Shown one piece after another: positions 9,301 to 17,718 of a stretch of DNA of 64,000 nt (the first letter of the stretch is position 1; every line of letters starts with the position of its first letter). A program made the position numbers and the translations under genes. The stretch comes from an uncultured Oscillospiraceae bacterium (GTDB lineage: Bacteria; Bacillota; Clostridia; Oscillospirales; Oscillospiraceae): the NCBI GenBank assembly GCA_944385445.1, contig CALWXF010000001.1, positions 1-64,000 on the forward strand, written 5' to 3'. Under the pieces are notes generated by a model. The model saw nothing but the letters and a program-made list of their open reading frames with translations. It was not told where the DNA came from and searched no databases.

Positions 9301-11218
9301 GGCCCTGGGCAAGACCGCCAAGGCTTCCACCACCAATGCCGGGTCCGATCCCGCTCTGGCCGTGGACGGCAACGTGGAGACCTTCTGGAACTCCGGCGCC
9401 ATGAGCCCCGCCTGGTATCAGGTGGACCTGGGCCAGGCCTACCAGCTCACTGGGGCCTCCCTCACCTTCGCCTGGGCCAATCCCGGCGACACCGGCGGAA
9501 TCCCCATTCGCCACTCCTTCACCATCCAGGGCTCTCTGGACGGTACCACCTGGTATGACATGGCCACTTGGTCCGACATGGACCAGGGGGACAACAACCC
9601 CAACGTCACCGCCACCGTGGAGCTCAGCGGCGCTGCCCGCTACGTGAAGGTCAACAACCTGAAGGCCTACAAGGGCGGCACCTCCAACCAGTGGGCGGAG
9701 ATCGCCGAGCTGGAAGTGTACGGCAAGGTTCTGGGCGAGGCCATCCGTCTGGACTACGGCGCTCCCACCTCTGCCACCTCTTCTGCTGAGGGCTCTGACC
9801 CCGCCTACGGCAACGACGGCGATCCCGCCAAGTACTGGATTCCCGCTGCGGACGACCAGGCTCCTGCCTGGCAGTTCGACGCCGAAGGCCTGTACAACAT
9901 CGCCGCTGTGTCCCTGACCTGGAACAACGACGGCACCCACAAGTACGCCATCGACCTGTCCACCGACGGCCAGAACTGGACCACCGCTGTGGACCATCTG
10001 ACCAATGGCGTGGCAGGCACCACCACCAACGACGCTCTCAGCGGCCTGACCCGCTATGTGCGCATCCGCCTCACCGCCGGCACCACCGACGGTCTGTGGA
10101 TCAACTCCACCGGCTTTGCCCTGGGCACCGCCCTGGAGGCTGTCTCTGTGGCCGACCAGCAGGGCGTGACCGCCGCCGTGGGCACCGCCTTTGACCAGCT
10201 GGGTCTGCCCGGCACCGTCCTGGTCACTCTGGACGGCGAGGTCAAGACTCCTCTGGCTGTGACTTGGAATGAGGAGGGCTATGACCCCGCCTCCACCCAG
10301 GCTCAGACCATCACCGGCACTCTCACCGCCATCCCCGGCGTCACCGTGCCCGAGACCCTCACCGCCTCCGTCACCGTGACCCTGGAGGGCAGCGCTCAGG
10401 AGGCCAACAAGGTTCTGCTGCAAAAGACCTATGACTACGCCGTGAAGCTGGACACCACCGGTGTGGTGCAGGCCGCTGTGGACGCCTTCCAGAAGGCCCT
10501 GGATGAGGCCAAGGCCGTGCTGGACAACCCCAACGCCACCCAGGAGCAGGTGAACACCGCTTGGGACAACCTGCTGGAGGGCATCTGGGCTCTGGGCCTG
10601 AAGCAGGGCGACAAGACCATGCTGGAGCTGCTCATCGCCCGTGCTGACCACATGGTGGCCAACGCCGACAAGTACGTCCAGGCCAACTGGCAGCAGCTGG
10701 TGGACGCTCTGGAGGCGGCTAAGGCTGTGATGGCCGACGGCGACGCCCTTCAGAACGATGTGGACCAGGCCGCCGATGCTCTGCTGAACGCCATCCTGGC
10801 CCAGCGCTTCAAGGCGGACAAGTCCATCCTGGAAGAGCTGGTCAACCAGGCTGAGAGCATGGACCTGTCCGGCTACACCGCCCAGTCCGTGGCCACCTTC
10901 CGTGTGGCTCTGGCCAACGCCCAGGCTGTGATGGCTGACAACAGCCTCACCGAGGACGATCAGGCCAAGGTCAATGACGCCGTGGCTGCTCTCACCGCCG
11001 CCATGGACGGGCTCACCGCCGGTGGCGCTCCCGAGACCACCGACAAGCCCGAGACCTCTCAGAAGCCTGAGACTACCGACAAGCCTCAGACCACTGAGAA
11101 GCCCGAGAACGTGCCTCAGACCGGGGACAGCGCCCAGCTGATGGTTTATGTGGCCGCTCTGGCCGCCGCTGCACTGCTGATGGGTACCACCGTGGTGGTG
11201 CGCCGTCGCCGCAGCTAA
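6317..11218 (+). CDS. Wall-anchored GH2 beta-galactosidase-like glycosidase
   Basis: A 1,633-aa exported enzyme, RBS AAAGGAG. Residues 1-31 are a signal peptide. Residues about 46-325 are the GH2 jelly-roll and Ig-like domains; 330-600 are the TIM barrel with predicted acid/base E442 (in AWEPSLNES) and nucleophile E507 (in IVSEYGDW). Three F5/8-type carbohydrate-binding domains follow (about 850-990, 993-1135, 1140-1270), then an Ig-like domain, FIVAR stalk repeats (about 1370-1590), a Thr/Lys/Pro spacer, VPQTGD near 1598, a hydrophobic helix and RRRRS. It probably removes terminal beta-linked galactose or a similar sugar from host or diet glycans at the cell surface; the exact substrate is inferred only from the family. 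A terminator follows. Confidence 0.9.
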   Translation: MRRFAKRFLALALTAVMLLGMLPAVTTASAQSGAAAQSGTSQGGRTVLSFNNDWRFYDGDWTGADQVDADDSQWLYVNAPHSTIQYTPENYLQKDLGIFWYRRHFTMDPAMEGQQIILTFEGAMQEATVWLNGEELGVHQGGYTEFAFDISDKVKFDGENVLAVKLDTRPNTSFAPGKTNPDFQYFGGLYRDVYVTVTGDVHITDAIESDTVAGGGVFLTSPSVAKDSATVNAKTQVENSGSEDASVTMVTEIVDGDSVVASKEDTQTVAGGEKYTFNQDLTVSNPRLWSVDTPELYTVRSVLKMDGAVIDTVETTYGIRKVEWKRDGCYINDERVELVGTNLHSETYMLGNAQSNDSIFEDVKRLREYGFNFIRMSHYPHDPAFYEACDRYGVAVLDCLAGWQYYNDSDAFKNNTYDQMRDQMRVNRNHCSVVAWEPSLNESGFTAAWAQSMHNLVKEEYPEVGDSKAYTSGWTNWNIFDVGVGTPQANVVGDASRYPNKAVIVSEYGDWNFGGFDSTTRVTREPKHYPDAEGGDKGMLTQCDNIQSSFAFNRGQSWYGATAYWDYADYAGFDVDKLTFCGVVDVARIAKHGAYFFQSQTDPNLDMSKYGLDTGAMVYIANTWASDSPDQVRVYSNCDEVELYLDDQLIARQTPDTEMWAPHGDTDNPTGYPTADSGAYVSTENLEHPPFTFDLSGYTPGKGTLKAVAYLNGEAVETYIRQAPGTASQITLTAENDEALKLDGSTAKLVWVDVRDENGTVVNTANHTINFTTEGPGFVIGEKAVQVRGGQWAVWVRSTRGEGDITLKATCDGLTAATITIPTQTVEGLPEVPEGGDADETGFVHPEPPAAPVNIFLNKTASASSININAQGEEKAEWANDGDTSTKWCAKNPSPSDPFGTHWWQVDLGRDYTVEEMEIIFDAAGDWKFHVAVSDDPNFEGYTIPDDGILTTSADRATVTVGQQGRYVRIYLNCPKSNLWPCLREVSGTGYTDNVALGKTAKASTTNAGSDPALAVDGNVETFWNSGAMSPAWYQVDLGQAYQLTGASLTFAWANPGDTGGIPIRHSFTIQGSLDGTTWYDMATWSDMDQGDNNPNVTATVELSGAARYVKVNNLKAYKGGTSNQWAEIAELEVYGKVLGEAIRLDYGAPTSATSSAEGSDPAYGNDGDPAKYWIPAADDQAPAWQFDAEGLYNIAAVSLTWNNDGTHKYAIDLSTDGQNWTTAVDHLTNGVAGTTTNDALSGLTRYVRIRLTAGTTDGLWINSTGFALGTALEAVSVADQQGVTAAVGTAFDQLGLPGTVLVTLDGEVKTPLAVTWNEEGYDPASTQAQTITGTLTAIPGVTVPETLTASVTVTLEGSAQEANKVLLQKTYDYAVKLDTTGVVQAAVDAFQKALDEAKAVLDNPNATQEQVNTAWDNLLEGIWALGLKQGDKTMLELLIARADHMVANADKYVQANWQQLVDALEAAKAVMADGDALQNDVDQAADALLNAILAQRFKADKSILEELVNQAESMDLSGYTAQSVATFRVALANAQAVMADNSLTEDDQAKVNDAVAALTAAMDGLTAGGAPETTDKPETSQKPETTDKPQTTEKPENVPQTGDSAQLMVYVAALAAAALLMGTTVVVRRRRS

Positions 11219-11236
11219 TTCCCAACTGCATACCCA

Positions 11237-11272
11237 AAAGTACGGTCAGTTTCGGCTGACCGTACTTTTTTG
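11237..11272 (+). terminator. Terminator of the GH2 gene
   Basis: AAAAGTACGGTCAG, loop TTTCGG, CTGACCGTACTTTTTT. The same stem AGTACGGTCAG recurs at 63052-63088 beside the GH3-like anchored gene. Confidence 0.9.
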
Positions 11273-11326
11273 CTGTTTTGAGAGATGTTTTCTTCTCCAA
11301 TTTCCTGGGCAGAAACCAGCGCCCCC

Positions 11327-11842
11327 GGTGGGGACGCTCCGCTGGGGCCCATTTTGACTGGCCAAAATGGGCAAAAAGCCACTTAGGGCGTTCCCCCCTA
11401 AGGACCCCCCTTGGGGTACGAGGCTGGAACTGCGTCAAGGCTATGGTCGGCCCGTCACCCTTGCTGTGGCTCCTGTTTGTGCCACCACACCAAGCTATCT
11501 TGGGCAGCTGGCCCTATGGCTGGGTGGTTTCCATGTCCGGGCCTACCTTGGAGAAGCGGCGTTCCCGCCGCCGGGAGCCAGGCTTCCGGCAACTTGGAAC
11601 AGTTGCACACCGGGGTAAGGACCCGGCAATAGAAGGACAGCCACACAGAGGAGTAGGTACTTTCGGTAGAATTTCCACGCCATCTATGTGACGCCACCAG
11701 GCCAGGGGCCGAACAGAGGAAGGTGCACGCTCCGACCAGTACCGGCGGGGTGGATTCCACAAGGCGGGGGAAGGCCCCGCCTTTGGCGGTCTTTGGTGAC
11801 TTTCTGGCGGCAGAAAGTCACCCCAGCGGAGCGCGTCTCCCC
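11327..11842. repeat. About 515-bp intergenic element, copy B1
   Basis: A non-coding repeat in opposite orientation to copy B2 (27821-28334). Both ends carry an imperfect terminal inverted repeat around GGGGACGCTCCGCTGGGG followed by a hairpin: CCCATTTT/AAAATGGG at 11348-11371 and GGTGACTTTCTG/CAGAAAGTCACC at 11795-11822. The interior shares blocks with B2, such as CTTAGGGCGTTCCCCCCTA and AAGGCGGGGG-AAGGCCCCGCCTT. The short open frames inside are not conserved as proteins. No transposase was found, so it is best read as a MITE-like or structured intergenic element. It fills most of the 11219-11940 gap. Confidence 0.75.
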
Positions 11843-11887
11843 TCGCCAGGGGAGGAAACCTGCGCCTGAGGAATCATTGCAGCACAC

Positions 11888-11937
11888 AAAAAAGAGCCAA
11901 CACAGACCCTTTGGGCCTGCATTGGCTCTCGTTTTTT
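11888..11937 (-). terminator. Terminator of citrate synthase
   Basis: On the minus strand, GAGAGCCAA...TTGGCTC forms the stem of an interrupted hairpin followed by TTTTTTG. It directly follows the gene that ends at 11941. Confidence 0.75.
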
Positions 11938-11940
11938 GTA

Positions 11941-13323
11941 TTAGCGATTTTCCAGGGGCACATAGTCCCGCATGGGACACACCGCCTTGTAGGCGGGACG
12001 GATGATGCGGCCGGAGGGGTTGTAGACCTCCTCCACCCGGTGGGCACACCAGCCCACAATGCGGGCGATGGCAAACAGGGGGGTGTACAGCTCGGGGGGA
12101 ATGCCCATCATCTTGTACACCAGGCCGGAGTATAGGTCCACGTTGGCGCACATGACCTTGTTCTGGCCGGTAACCCGGTGGAACACCTCGGGGGCCAGCT
12201 TTTCCACCCGCTCAAACAGCTCCAGCTCCTCCACAAAGCCCCGCTCCTCGGCCACTTCCCGGGCAAAGCGCTTGAGCATCACAGCACGGGGGTCGGAGAG
12301 GGTGTAGATGGCGTGGCCCATGCCGTAGATGAGCCCCGAGCGGTCTCCCGCCTCCTTCTTGAGAATCTTCTCTAAGTAGGCGGCCACCTCGTCGTCGCTG
12401 GACCAGTCCTTCACATCCCGCTCAATGTGGCCGAACATCTCCATGACCTTCTTGTTGGCGCCGCCGTGTCGGGGGCCTTTCAGAGAGCCTACGGCGGCGG
12501 CAATGGCGGAATAGATGTCGGTGCCGGAGGAGGAGAGGACACGGCAGGCGAAGGCGGAGTTGTTGCCGCCGCCGTGGTCCATGTGCAGCACCAGGCACAG
12601 GTCCAGCAGCCGGGCCTCGGCCTCGCTGAACTTCTTGTCCGGGCGGATGGAGCACAGGAAGTTCTCCGCCACGCTCAGCCCGTCCTGGGGCCGGTGGAGC
12701 ACCAGGGACTCGTTGTCGAAGTAGTGGCGCTTACAGGCGTAGGCGTGGGCTACAATGACAGGGAACCGGGCGATGAGCTGGATGGCCTGGAACAGCTCCA
12801 CGTCCAGGTTGTTGTTGTCCGGGTCCGGGTCGTAGCAGTACAGGGACAGGGTGGAGCGGGCCAGCTTGTTCATCAGGTCCCGGCTGGGCCCCTTCAAAAT
12901 CATGTCCTCGGTGAAGCCCGGGGGCAGATTGCGGTAGTGGTTGAGCATACCGCAGAAGGTGGACAGCTCCTCCTTGGAGGGCAGAGAGCCGAAGAGGAGC
13001 AGATAGGCGGTCTCCTCGTAGCCGAAGCGGCCCTCTTTTAAAAAGCCCTCAATGAGCTGGCACACGTCAATGCCACGGTAGATGAGCTGACCGGGGGCGG
13101 GAACACGCTCGCCGTCCTGGAGGTAGTAGCCACGGACGTTGGCGATGTTGGTAATGCCCGCCATGACACCGGTGCCGTCGGCGTTGCGCAGCCCCCGCTT
13201 CACCCCGTACTTCTCATACAGAGAGGCAGGGATCTGGTGCTGAGGGGCATACTCGCCGCATATATGTTGAAGGAAGGACAGGGAACGCCCGTCCATGAGG
13301 TCAAAGGAATTGATGGAATACAT
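11941..13323 (-). CDS. gltA: Citrate synthase
   Basis: A 460-aa cytosolic enzyme condensing acetyl-CoA with oxaloacetate to citrate, the entry step to the oxidative TCA branch that feeds 2-oxoglutarate and glutamate synthesis. The family's active-site histidines are visible in HMDHGGGNNSAF and GPRHGGAN, along with GMGHAIYTLSDPRA and CANVDLYSGLVYKMMG. The N-terminal extension and length fit the long clostridial form rather than the short 2-methylcitrate synthase type. ATG at 13323 has AGGAGGT 7 nt upstream. It is monocistronic and divergent from spoIID, with a strong terminator. No aconitase or isocitrate dehydrogenase gene is adjacent. Confidence 0.93.
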   Translation of the reverse strand: MYSINSFDLMDGRSLSFLQHICGEYAPQHQIPASLYEKYGVKRGLRNADGTGVMAGITNIANVRGYYLQDGERVPAPGQLIYRGIDVCQLIEGFLKEGRFGYEETAYLLLFGSLPSKEELSTFCGMLNHYRNLPPGFTEDMILKGPSRDLMNKLARSTLSLYCYDPDPDNNNLDVELFQAIQLIARFPVIVAHAYACKRHYFDNESLVLHRPQDGLSVAENFLCSIRPDKKFSEAEARLLDLCLVLHMDHGGGNNSAFACRVLSSSGTDIYSAIAAAVGSLKGPRHGGANKKVMEMFGHIERDVKDWSSDDEVAAYLEKILKKEAGDRSGLIYGMGHAIYTLSDPRAVMLKRFAREVAEERGFVEELELFERVEKLAPEVFHRVTGQNKVMCANVDLYSGLVYKMMGIPPELYTPLFAIARIVGWCAHRVEEVYNPSGRIIRPAYKAVCPMRDYVPLENR

Positions 13324-13439
13324 GGTGCACCTCCTAAATCGCCGGGGGGTGGAATGGCCCGGAGTGGGCCGTGGGCGGTTTCTATTCAGTATAGCGGATT
13401 AAAGTGCAACAGTCAAGACGAAACGAGGAGGAGAGGCAT

Positions 13440-14483
13440 GTGGGACGATGGCCCATAGACCGGGAGGCCACCCGGATTTTCGCTGCAGGGGTACTGATGG
13501 GAGTTGCAACCCTGTTTTTATTTCCCCTTTTGGCCCTGGGACAGGCTGGGGGGGAGCAGGGGAAGCTGGAGACTCTGCCCGCCAACCCCACCCCGGTGGT
13601 GTCCCAGACCGCCCAGGCAGAGGAGACTTGGGACAACAGCCAGAAGGTGCGGGTGCTGGTGGGGGAGGGGAAGGTGGAGGAGATGACCATGGCCGACTAC
13701 CTGTGGCGGGTGGTGGCCGCCGAGATGCCCGCCTCCTTTGAGCCCCAGGCTCTGCGGGCCCAGGCGGTGTGTGCTCGCACCTACTCCCTGTGGAAAATGG
13801 GGTCCAACTCCCACAAGGACCAGAAAGCGGACATCTGCGCCGACTCCGGGTGCTGTCAGGCCTACATAGACCCCCAGAAGGCCAAAGAGAATTGGAAAGA
13901 CAACGCCCAGAGCTATACCGAGAAGATCACCCAGGCGGTCTCCGACACCGCCGGGCAGGTGATGACCTACGACGGCAAGCCTATTCAGGCGGTGTTCTTC
14001 TCCTCCTCCACTGCCTCCACCGAGGACGCCCAGGCGGTGTGGGGCAACAGCCTGCCCTACCTGGTGTCCGTGTCCAGCCCTGAGGGGGAGGAGGTGCCCA
14101 ACTACTACTCCACTGTCACCCTCACCCGGGAGGAGGTGGAGAAGAAGGTGAAGGAGGCCTACCCCGATGCCGACCTCTCCGGGGACCCGGCGGGGTGGCT
14201 GTCGGGGATGACCCTCACCGCCTCGGGGCGGGTGGGGAGCATGAAGGTGGGGGGTGTGGAGCTGTCCGGGGGGGCGGTGCGCACCCTGTTCGGCCTGCGC
14301 TCGGCCTGCTTTCAGGTCACCTATCAGGGGGACAAATTCACCTTTTCCGTCACTGGGTATGGCCACGGGGTGGGCATGAGCCAGTACGGGGCCAACGCCA
14401 TGGCCGCAGAGGGGAGCGGGTGGCAGGATATCCTGACCCACTACTACACCGGGGTGAACATTGAGACGAAAAACGGAAAATAG
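13440..14483 (+). CDS. spoIID: Stage II sporulation protein D (SpoIID), lytic transglycosylase
   Basis: A 347-aa membrane-anchored peptidoglycan enzyme of the SpoIID-SpoIIM-SpoIIP engulfment complex, which cleaves glycan strands stripped of stem peptides. The GTG at 13440 is chosen because GAGGAGGAG (13425-13433) lies just upstream; an in-frame GTG at 13404 has no RBS. A TM helix follows (FAAGVLMGVATLFLFPLLAL, residues about 12-31). The catalytic Glu sits in VVAAEMPASFEPQALRAQAV, and the family end motif is GYGHGVGMSQYGA. A Cys-rich loop ADICADSGCCQAY is present as in other family members. spoIIP is 14 kb away at 28.4 kb; spoIIM is not in the window. Confidence 0.93.
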   Translation: MGRWPIDREATRIFAAGVLMGVATLFLFPLLALGQAGGEQGKLETLPANPTPVVSQTAQAEETWDNSQKVRVLVGEGKVEEMTMADYLWRVVAAEMPASFEPQALRAQAVCARTYSLWKMGSNSHKDQKADICADSGCCQAYIDPQKAKENWKDNAQSYTEKITQAVSDTAGQVMTYDGKPIQAVFFSSSTASTEDAQAVWGNSLPYLVSVSSPEGEEVPNYYSTVTLTREEVEKKVKEAYPDADLSGDPAGWLSGMTLTASGRVGSMKVGGVELSGGAVRTLFGLRSACFQVTYQGDKFTFSVTGYGHGVGMSQYGANAMAAEGSGWQDILTHYYTGVNIETKNGK

Positions 14484-14513
14484 CCCATTGCATCGGCTGC
14501 AACAGGCTATTTT
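14477..14513. terminator. Bidirectional terminator between spoIID and the PTS gene
   Basis: AAAATAGCC / GGCTATTTT with a nested TTGCA/TGCAA stem. It can end both the plus-strand spoIID and the minus-strand PTS gene ending at 14531. Confidence 0.8.
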
Positions 14514-14530
14514 CACAGGAGAGGGAGTGA

Positions 14531-15964
14531 TTACTCCTCCGCAGCTTTGTTGAAGCGGGAGGACTTGGACATAACCAGGGTAATGAGGAAGGCAGATATC
14601 AGAGAGATCATGACGCCGATGATACAGTTGACCATGCACTGAGGCAGCACGCAGATAAAGCCGATGATGCCAGCAGCGCCCGGAGAGATGTTCACCACGT
14701 TGGTCAGGGTGACGTAGGCGCAGCCCAGGGCAGAGCCCAGCATGGCGCTGTAGAAGGGGTAGCGCAGTTTCAGGTTGACGCCAAACATGGCGGGCTCGGT
14801 GATGCCCAGCAGAGCGGACACGCCAGCGGTACCGGCCATGCTCTTGAGCTTCTTATCCCGGGAGCGCAGCATCACACACAGAGCTGCGCCGCCCTGGGCC
14901 ACATTGTTGCAGCAGGCAATGCCCATGAGGAAGGAGCCTCCCGCTGCAATGAGTTGAATCTCAATGGGAAGCAGGCTGTGGTGCATCCCGGTGAGGGTGA
15001 GGGGAGCGTACAGCAGACCGAAGATCATGCCGCCTACAACGCCCAGAGTGTCGTGGAGCCACAGCAGGCCGGTGGTGAGCAGGTCGCCGGCGGTGCGCAT
15101 GATGCCGCCCACCAGGGTGAAGGTGACAAAGCCGGTGATCATGATGGTGAGCAGGGGGGTGAGCAGGTTGTCCAGAGCCTCGGGAATGACTTTGTGCAGC
15201 CGCTTTTCAATCCAGGCCAGGATGAAGGATGCGGCCAGCACTGGCAGGACGGTGCCCTGATAGCCCACCTTTTCGATGGCCAGACCGAAGATATTCCAGT
15301 AGGGGATGGTGCCCTCGGTGACAGCGGTACCATAGCTGTAGGCGTTGAGCAGGTCGCCGGAGACCATGATCATGCCCATGACGGCGCCCAGATAGGGGTT
15401 TCCGCCAAACATTTTGGTGGCAGAGAAGCCGATCAGGATGGGCAGGAAGGCGTAGGCTGCGCTGGCGAAGGTGTTGATCATGGAGGCCACGTCCGCCAGG
15501 TTGGGGTAGGCCTGGACCAGGGACTGGTCGGGGAAGAACAGGCCGGTGGCGGTCAGCACGTTATTCAGACCCATGAGCAGACCGCTGGCCACCAGGGCGG
15601 GGATGAGGGGGACGAACACGTCGGACAGGGCCTTGATGAGCCGCTGCACCGGGTTCATTTTCTGGTCAGCGTCCTTTTTGACCTCACTTTTGGTGGACTC
15701 AGACAGCTGCGCCACCTGGATGAAGCGCTTGTACACCTCGTCTACGGTACCGCTGCCGATGATGATCTGGAACTGTCCGCCGCTGGCAAACTGGCCCTTC
15801 ACCAGATCCAGCTTGAGGATCTCTTCCACGTTTGCTCGGCTCTCATCCTTCAGCACCAGTCGCAGACGGGTGGCGCAGTGGGCTGCGCTGACGACGTTCT
15901 CTTTGCCGCCTACCAATTCCAGCAACTGCTGCGCTGTGGACAGGTAGCTCTCTTCCTTTGTCAT
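14531..15964 (-). CDS. PTS sugar transporter EIIBC (trehalose/sucrose type)
   Basis: A 477-aa permease that phosphorylates its sugar during import. Residues 1-85 are the EIIB domain with phosphorylated Cys30 in AAHCATRLRL; the rest is the glucose-superfamily EIIC domain (about 10 TM), including the sugar-binding LLGITEPAMFGV motif. It has no EIIA domain, so a separate EIIA must donate phosphate. The start ATG at 15964 overlaps the stop of the upstream GH13 gene as ATGA, indicating translational coupling and a joint substrate. Trehalose (imported as trehalose 6-phosphate) is the most likely substrate; sucrose or another alpha-glucoside is possible. Confidence 0.88.
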   Translation of the reverse strand: MTKEESYLSTAQQLLELVGGKENVVSAAHCATRLRLVLKDESRANVEEILKLDLVKGQFASGGQFQIIIGSGTVDEVYKRFIQVAQLSESTKSEVKKDADQKMNPVQRLIKALSDVFVPLIPALVASGLLMGLNNVLTATGLFFPDQSLVQAYPNLADVASMINTFASAAYAFLPILIGFSATKMFGGNPYLGAVMGMIMVSGDLLNAYSYGTAVTEGTIPYWNIFGLAIEKVGYQGTVLPVLAASFILAWIEKRLHKVIPEALDNLLTPLLTIMITGFVTFTLVGGIMRTAGDLLTTGLLWLHDTLGVVGGMIFGLLYAPLTLTGMHHSLLPIEIQLIAAGGSFLMGIACCNNVAQGGAALCVMLRSRDKKLKSMAGTAGVSALLGITEPAMFGVNLKLRYPFYSAMLGSALGCAYVTLTNVVNISPGAAGIIGFICVLPQCMVNCIIGVMISLISAFLITLVMSKSSRFNKAAEE

Positions 15965-17607
15965 AGGGATTCCTCGCTTTCTTGAATTTGATATATTGCC
16001 GCCTCGTAGGGGCGGAGGGATACATGGTTCAAATCCCGGGTTTCCGGCTGGGAGTAGTTGGACAGGATGGTCTTACCCTGTCCGGGGTAGGAGAAGGAAG
16101 CGGTGGTCTCATGGAAGTTGCACAGGATGAGCCAGGTCTGACCCAGCCAACGGCGCAAGTAGGCGTACACGTCCGGGTCCTGGGGGCAGAGCAGTTCATA
16201 GCTGCCCTGGGTGAGGATGGGGGCGTGTTTGCGCAGAGCCACCAGCTTTTGATAGTAATAGAAGATGGAATCGGGGTCATCCAGAGCTTGTTGGGCGTTG
16301 ATGTGGGTGTAATTGGGGTTGACCGGGAACCAGGGGGTGCCGGTGGTAAACCCGGCCTGGGGCTCCTGGGACCACTGCATGGGGGTACGGGCGTTGTCCC
16401 GGGCCTTGGCGCGCAGGGAGGTGAGAATGTCCTCTTCTGAGTAACCAGCTGCCCGCCGCTCCCGGCAGATGTTGCGGCTTTCGATGTCGGTGAAATCGTC
16501 GGGGGAGGCAAAGGGCATGTTGGTCATGCCCAGTTCTTCTCCCTGGTAGATATACGGGGTGCCCTTCATGCCGTGGAGCACCGTGGCCAGCATTTTGGCC
16601 GACGCCTCCCGGTATGCCCCGTCGTTGCCCCAGCGGGAGACGATGCGGGGCAGGTCGTGGTTGCTCCAAAACAGGCTGTTCCAGCCGTGGCCATCCAATT
16701 CCTTTTGCCACTTGGTGAACACCGCCTTCAAATCGGGCAGCTCCAGGGGCTTCAAATCCCAGCGGTGGCCGCCGGGCTGTTTGTCCAGCTGAATTTGCTC
16801 AAACTGGAAGATCATGCTCAGCTCGTGGCGGTCCGGGTCGGAATAGAGCCGCCCGATGTCCGGGGTGGCCCCCCAGCACTCGCCCACCGTCAGCAGGTCG
16901 TGTTTGCCGAAGGTCTCCCGGTTCATCTCCTGGAGATATTCGTGGAGCTTGGGGCCGTTTTCCCGGATACCCTGGTCGGGGTCCTTGCCAATGAGGTCGA
17001 TGACGTCCATGCGGAACCCGCCGATGCCCAGGTCGATCCAGAAATTCATCATCTTCCAAATCTCCTGACGCAGCCGGGGATTGCTCCAGTTGAGATCCGG
17101 TTGCTTTTTGCCGTAAAAATGAAGGTAATACTCCTGGGTCTCCGGGTCGTACTCCCAGGCGCTGCCCCCAAAGTTGGAGGACAAATCGTTGGGAGGGCCG
17201 CCGTCCTTCCCCGGCCGCCAGATGTAAAAGTCCCGGTAGGGGTTGGTCTTGCTGCTGCGGGACTGCTGAAACCAGGTGTGCTCGTCGGAGGTATGGTTGA
17301 CCACCAGGTCCATAATGACCCGCATACCCCGTTGGTTGCACTCATCCAGCAGCTGTTTCATGTCCTCCATGGTGCCGTATTCGGGCTGAATGTCGTAGTA
17401 GTCGGAGATGTCATATCCGTTGTCTGCGTTGGGAGAGCAGTACACGGGACTCAGCCAGAGTACGTCCACACCCAGCTGTTCCAAATACCACAATTTTGAC
17501 CGTATTCCGTTGAGGTCACCCACGCCGTCCCCATTGCTGTCACAGAAGCTTCTGGGGTAAATCTGATAAACTACACTGTTTTTCCACCAGTTATACTCCA
17601 AATTCAT
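15961..17607 (-). CDS. GH13 alpha-glucosidase / phosphotrehalase-like
   Basis: A 548-aa cytosolic alpha-glycosidase. The start at 17607 (MNLEYNWWKNSVVYQIYP) fits the family; the longer upstream frame runs through the promoter. The catalytic triad is D201 (GFRMDVIDL), E243 (TVGECWG) and D318 (WSNHDLPR). The overall order matches TreC/oligo-1,6-glucosidase. The residues after the catalytic Glu (CWGATPD) look closer to alpha-glucosidases than to the GEMSST of classical trehalose-6-phosphate hydrolases, so activity on a phosphorylated disaccharide is inferred from the coupled PTS gene. It is first gene of the operon, transcribed away from the AraC regulator. The RBS is weak (GAGAGCGGG). Confidence 0.85.
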   Translation of the reverse strand: MNLEYNWWKNSVVYQIYPRSFCDSNGDGVGDLNGIRSKLWYLEQLGVDVLWLSPVYCSPNADNGYDISDYYDIQPEYGTMEDMKQLLDECNQRGMRVIMDLVVNHTSDEHTWFQQSRSSKTNPYRDFYIWRPGKDGGPPNDLSSNFGGSAWEYDPETQEYYLHFYGKKQPDLNWSNPRLRQEIWKMMNFWIDLGIGGFRMDVIDLIGKDPDQGIRENGPKLHEYLQEMNRETFGKHDLLTVGECWGATPDIGRLYSDPDRHELSMIFQFEQIQLDKQPGGHRWDLKPLELPDLKAVFTKWQKELDGHGWNSLFWSNHDLPRIVSRWGNDGAYREASAKMLATVLHGMKGTPYIYQGEELGMTNMPFASPDDFTDIESRNICRERRAAGYSEEDILTSLRAKARDNARTPMQWSQEPQAGFTTGTPWFPVNPNYTHINAQQALDDPDSIFYYYQKLVALRKHAPILTQGSYELLCPQDPDVYAYLRRWLGQTWLILCNFHETTASFSYPGQGKTILSNYSQPETRDLNHVSLRPYEAAIYQIQESEESL

Positions 17608-17642
17608 CCCGCTCTCTTGTTTGATTTTTGTAAATATAGTAT

Positions 17643-17697
17643 AATATATGGCAGTAGGTAATACTTTCACAATATTGCCCATAAATAACACAATATT
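17643..17697 (-). promoter_or_regulatory. GH13-PTS promoter with two AraC-type direct repeats
   Basis: Minus-strand TTGTGA (17672-17667), 18 nt, TATATT (17648-17643). The 9-mer CACAATATT occurs at 17668-17676 and again at 17689-17697, 21 bp apart (two helical turns). The first overlaps the -35 and the second lies just upstream, the arrangement expected for a class II AraC-family activator encoded divergently at 17719. Confidence 0.6.
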
Positions 17698-17718
17698 ACG
17701 ATTATGAGAGGATGCTAC

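Noticed and set aside
6074-10651. 1,525-codon open frame antisense to the GH2 gene
   Set aside because: GC-rich shadow frame with Val/Gly/His-rich low-complexity product, no RBS; the sense strand encodes a clear GH2 enzyme.
11278-11691. Open frames across element B1 (and in B2, B3)
   Set aside because: Frames are not kept between copies and cross the hairpins; no RBS.
13404-13442. SpoIID starting at GTG 13404
   Set aside because: The RBS GAGGAGGAG lies downstream of this codon and upstream of GTG 13440.
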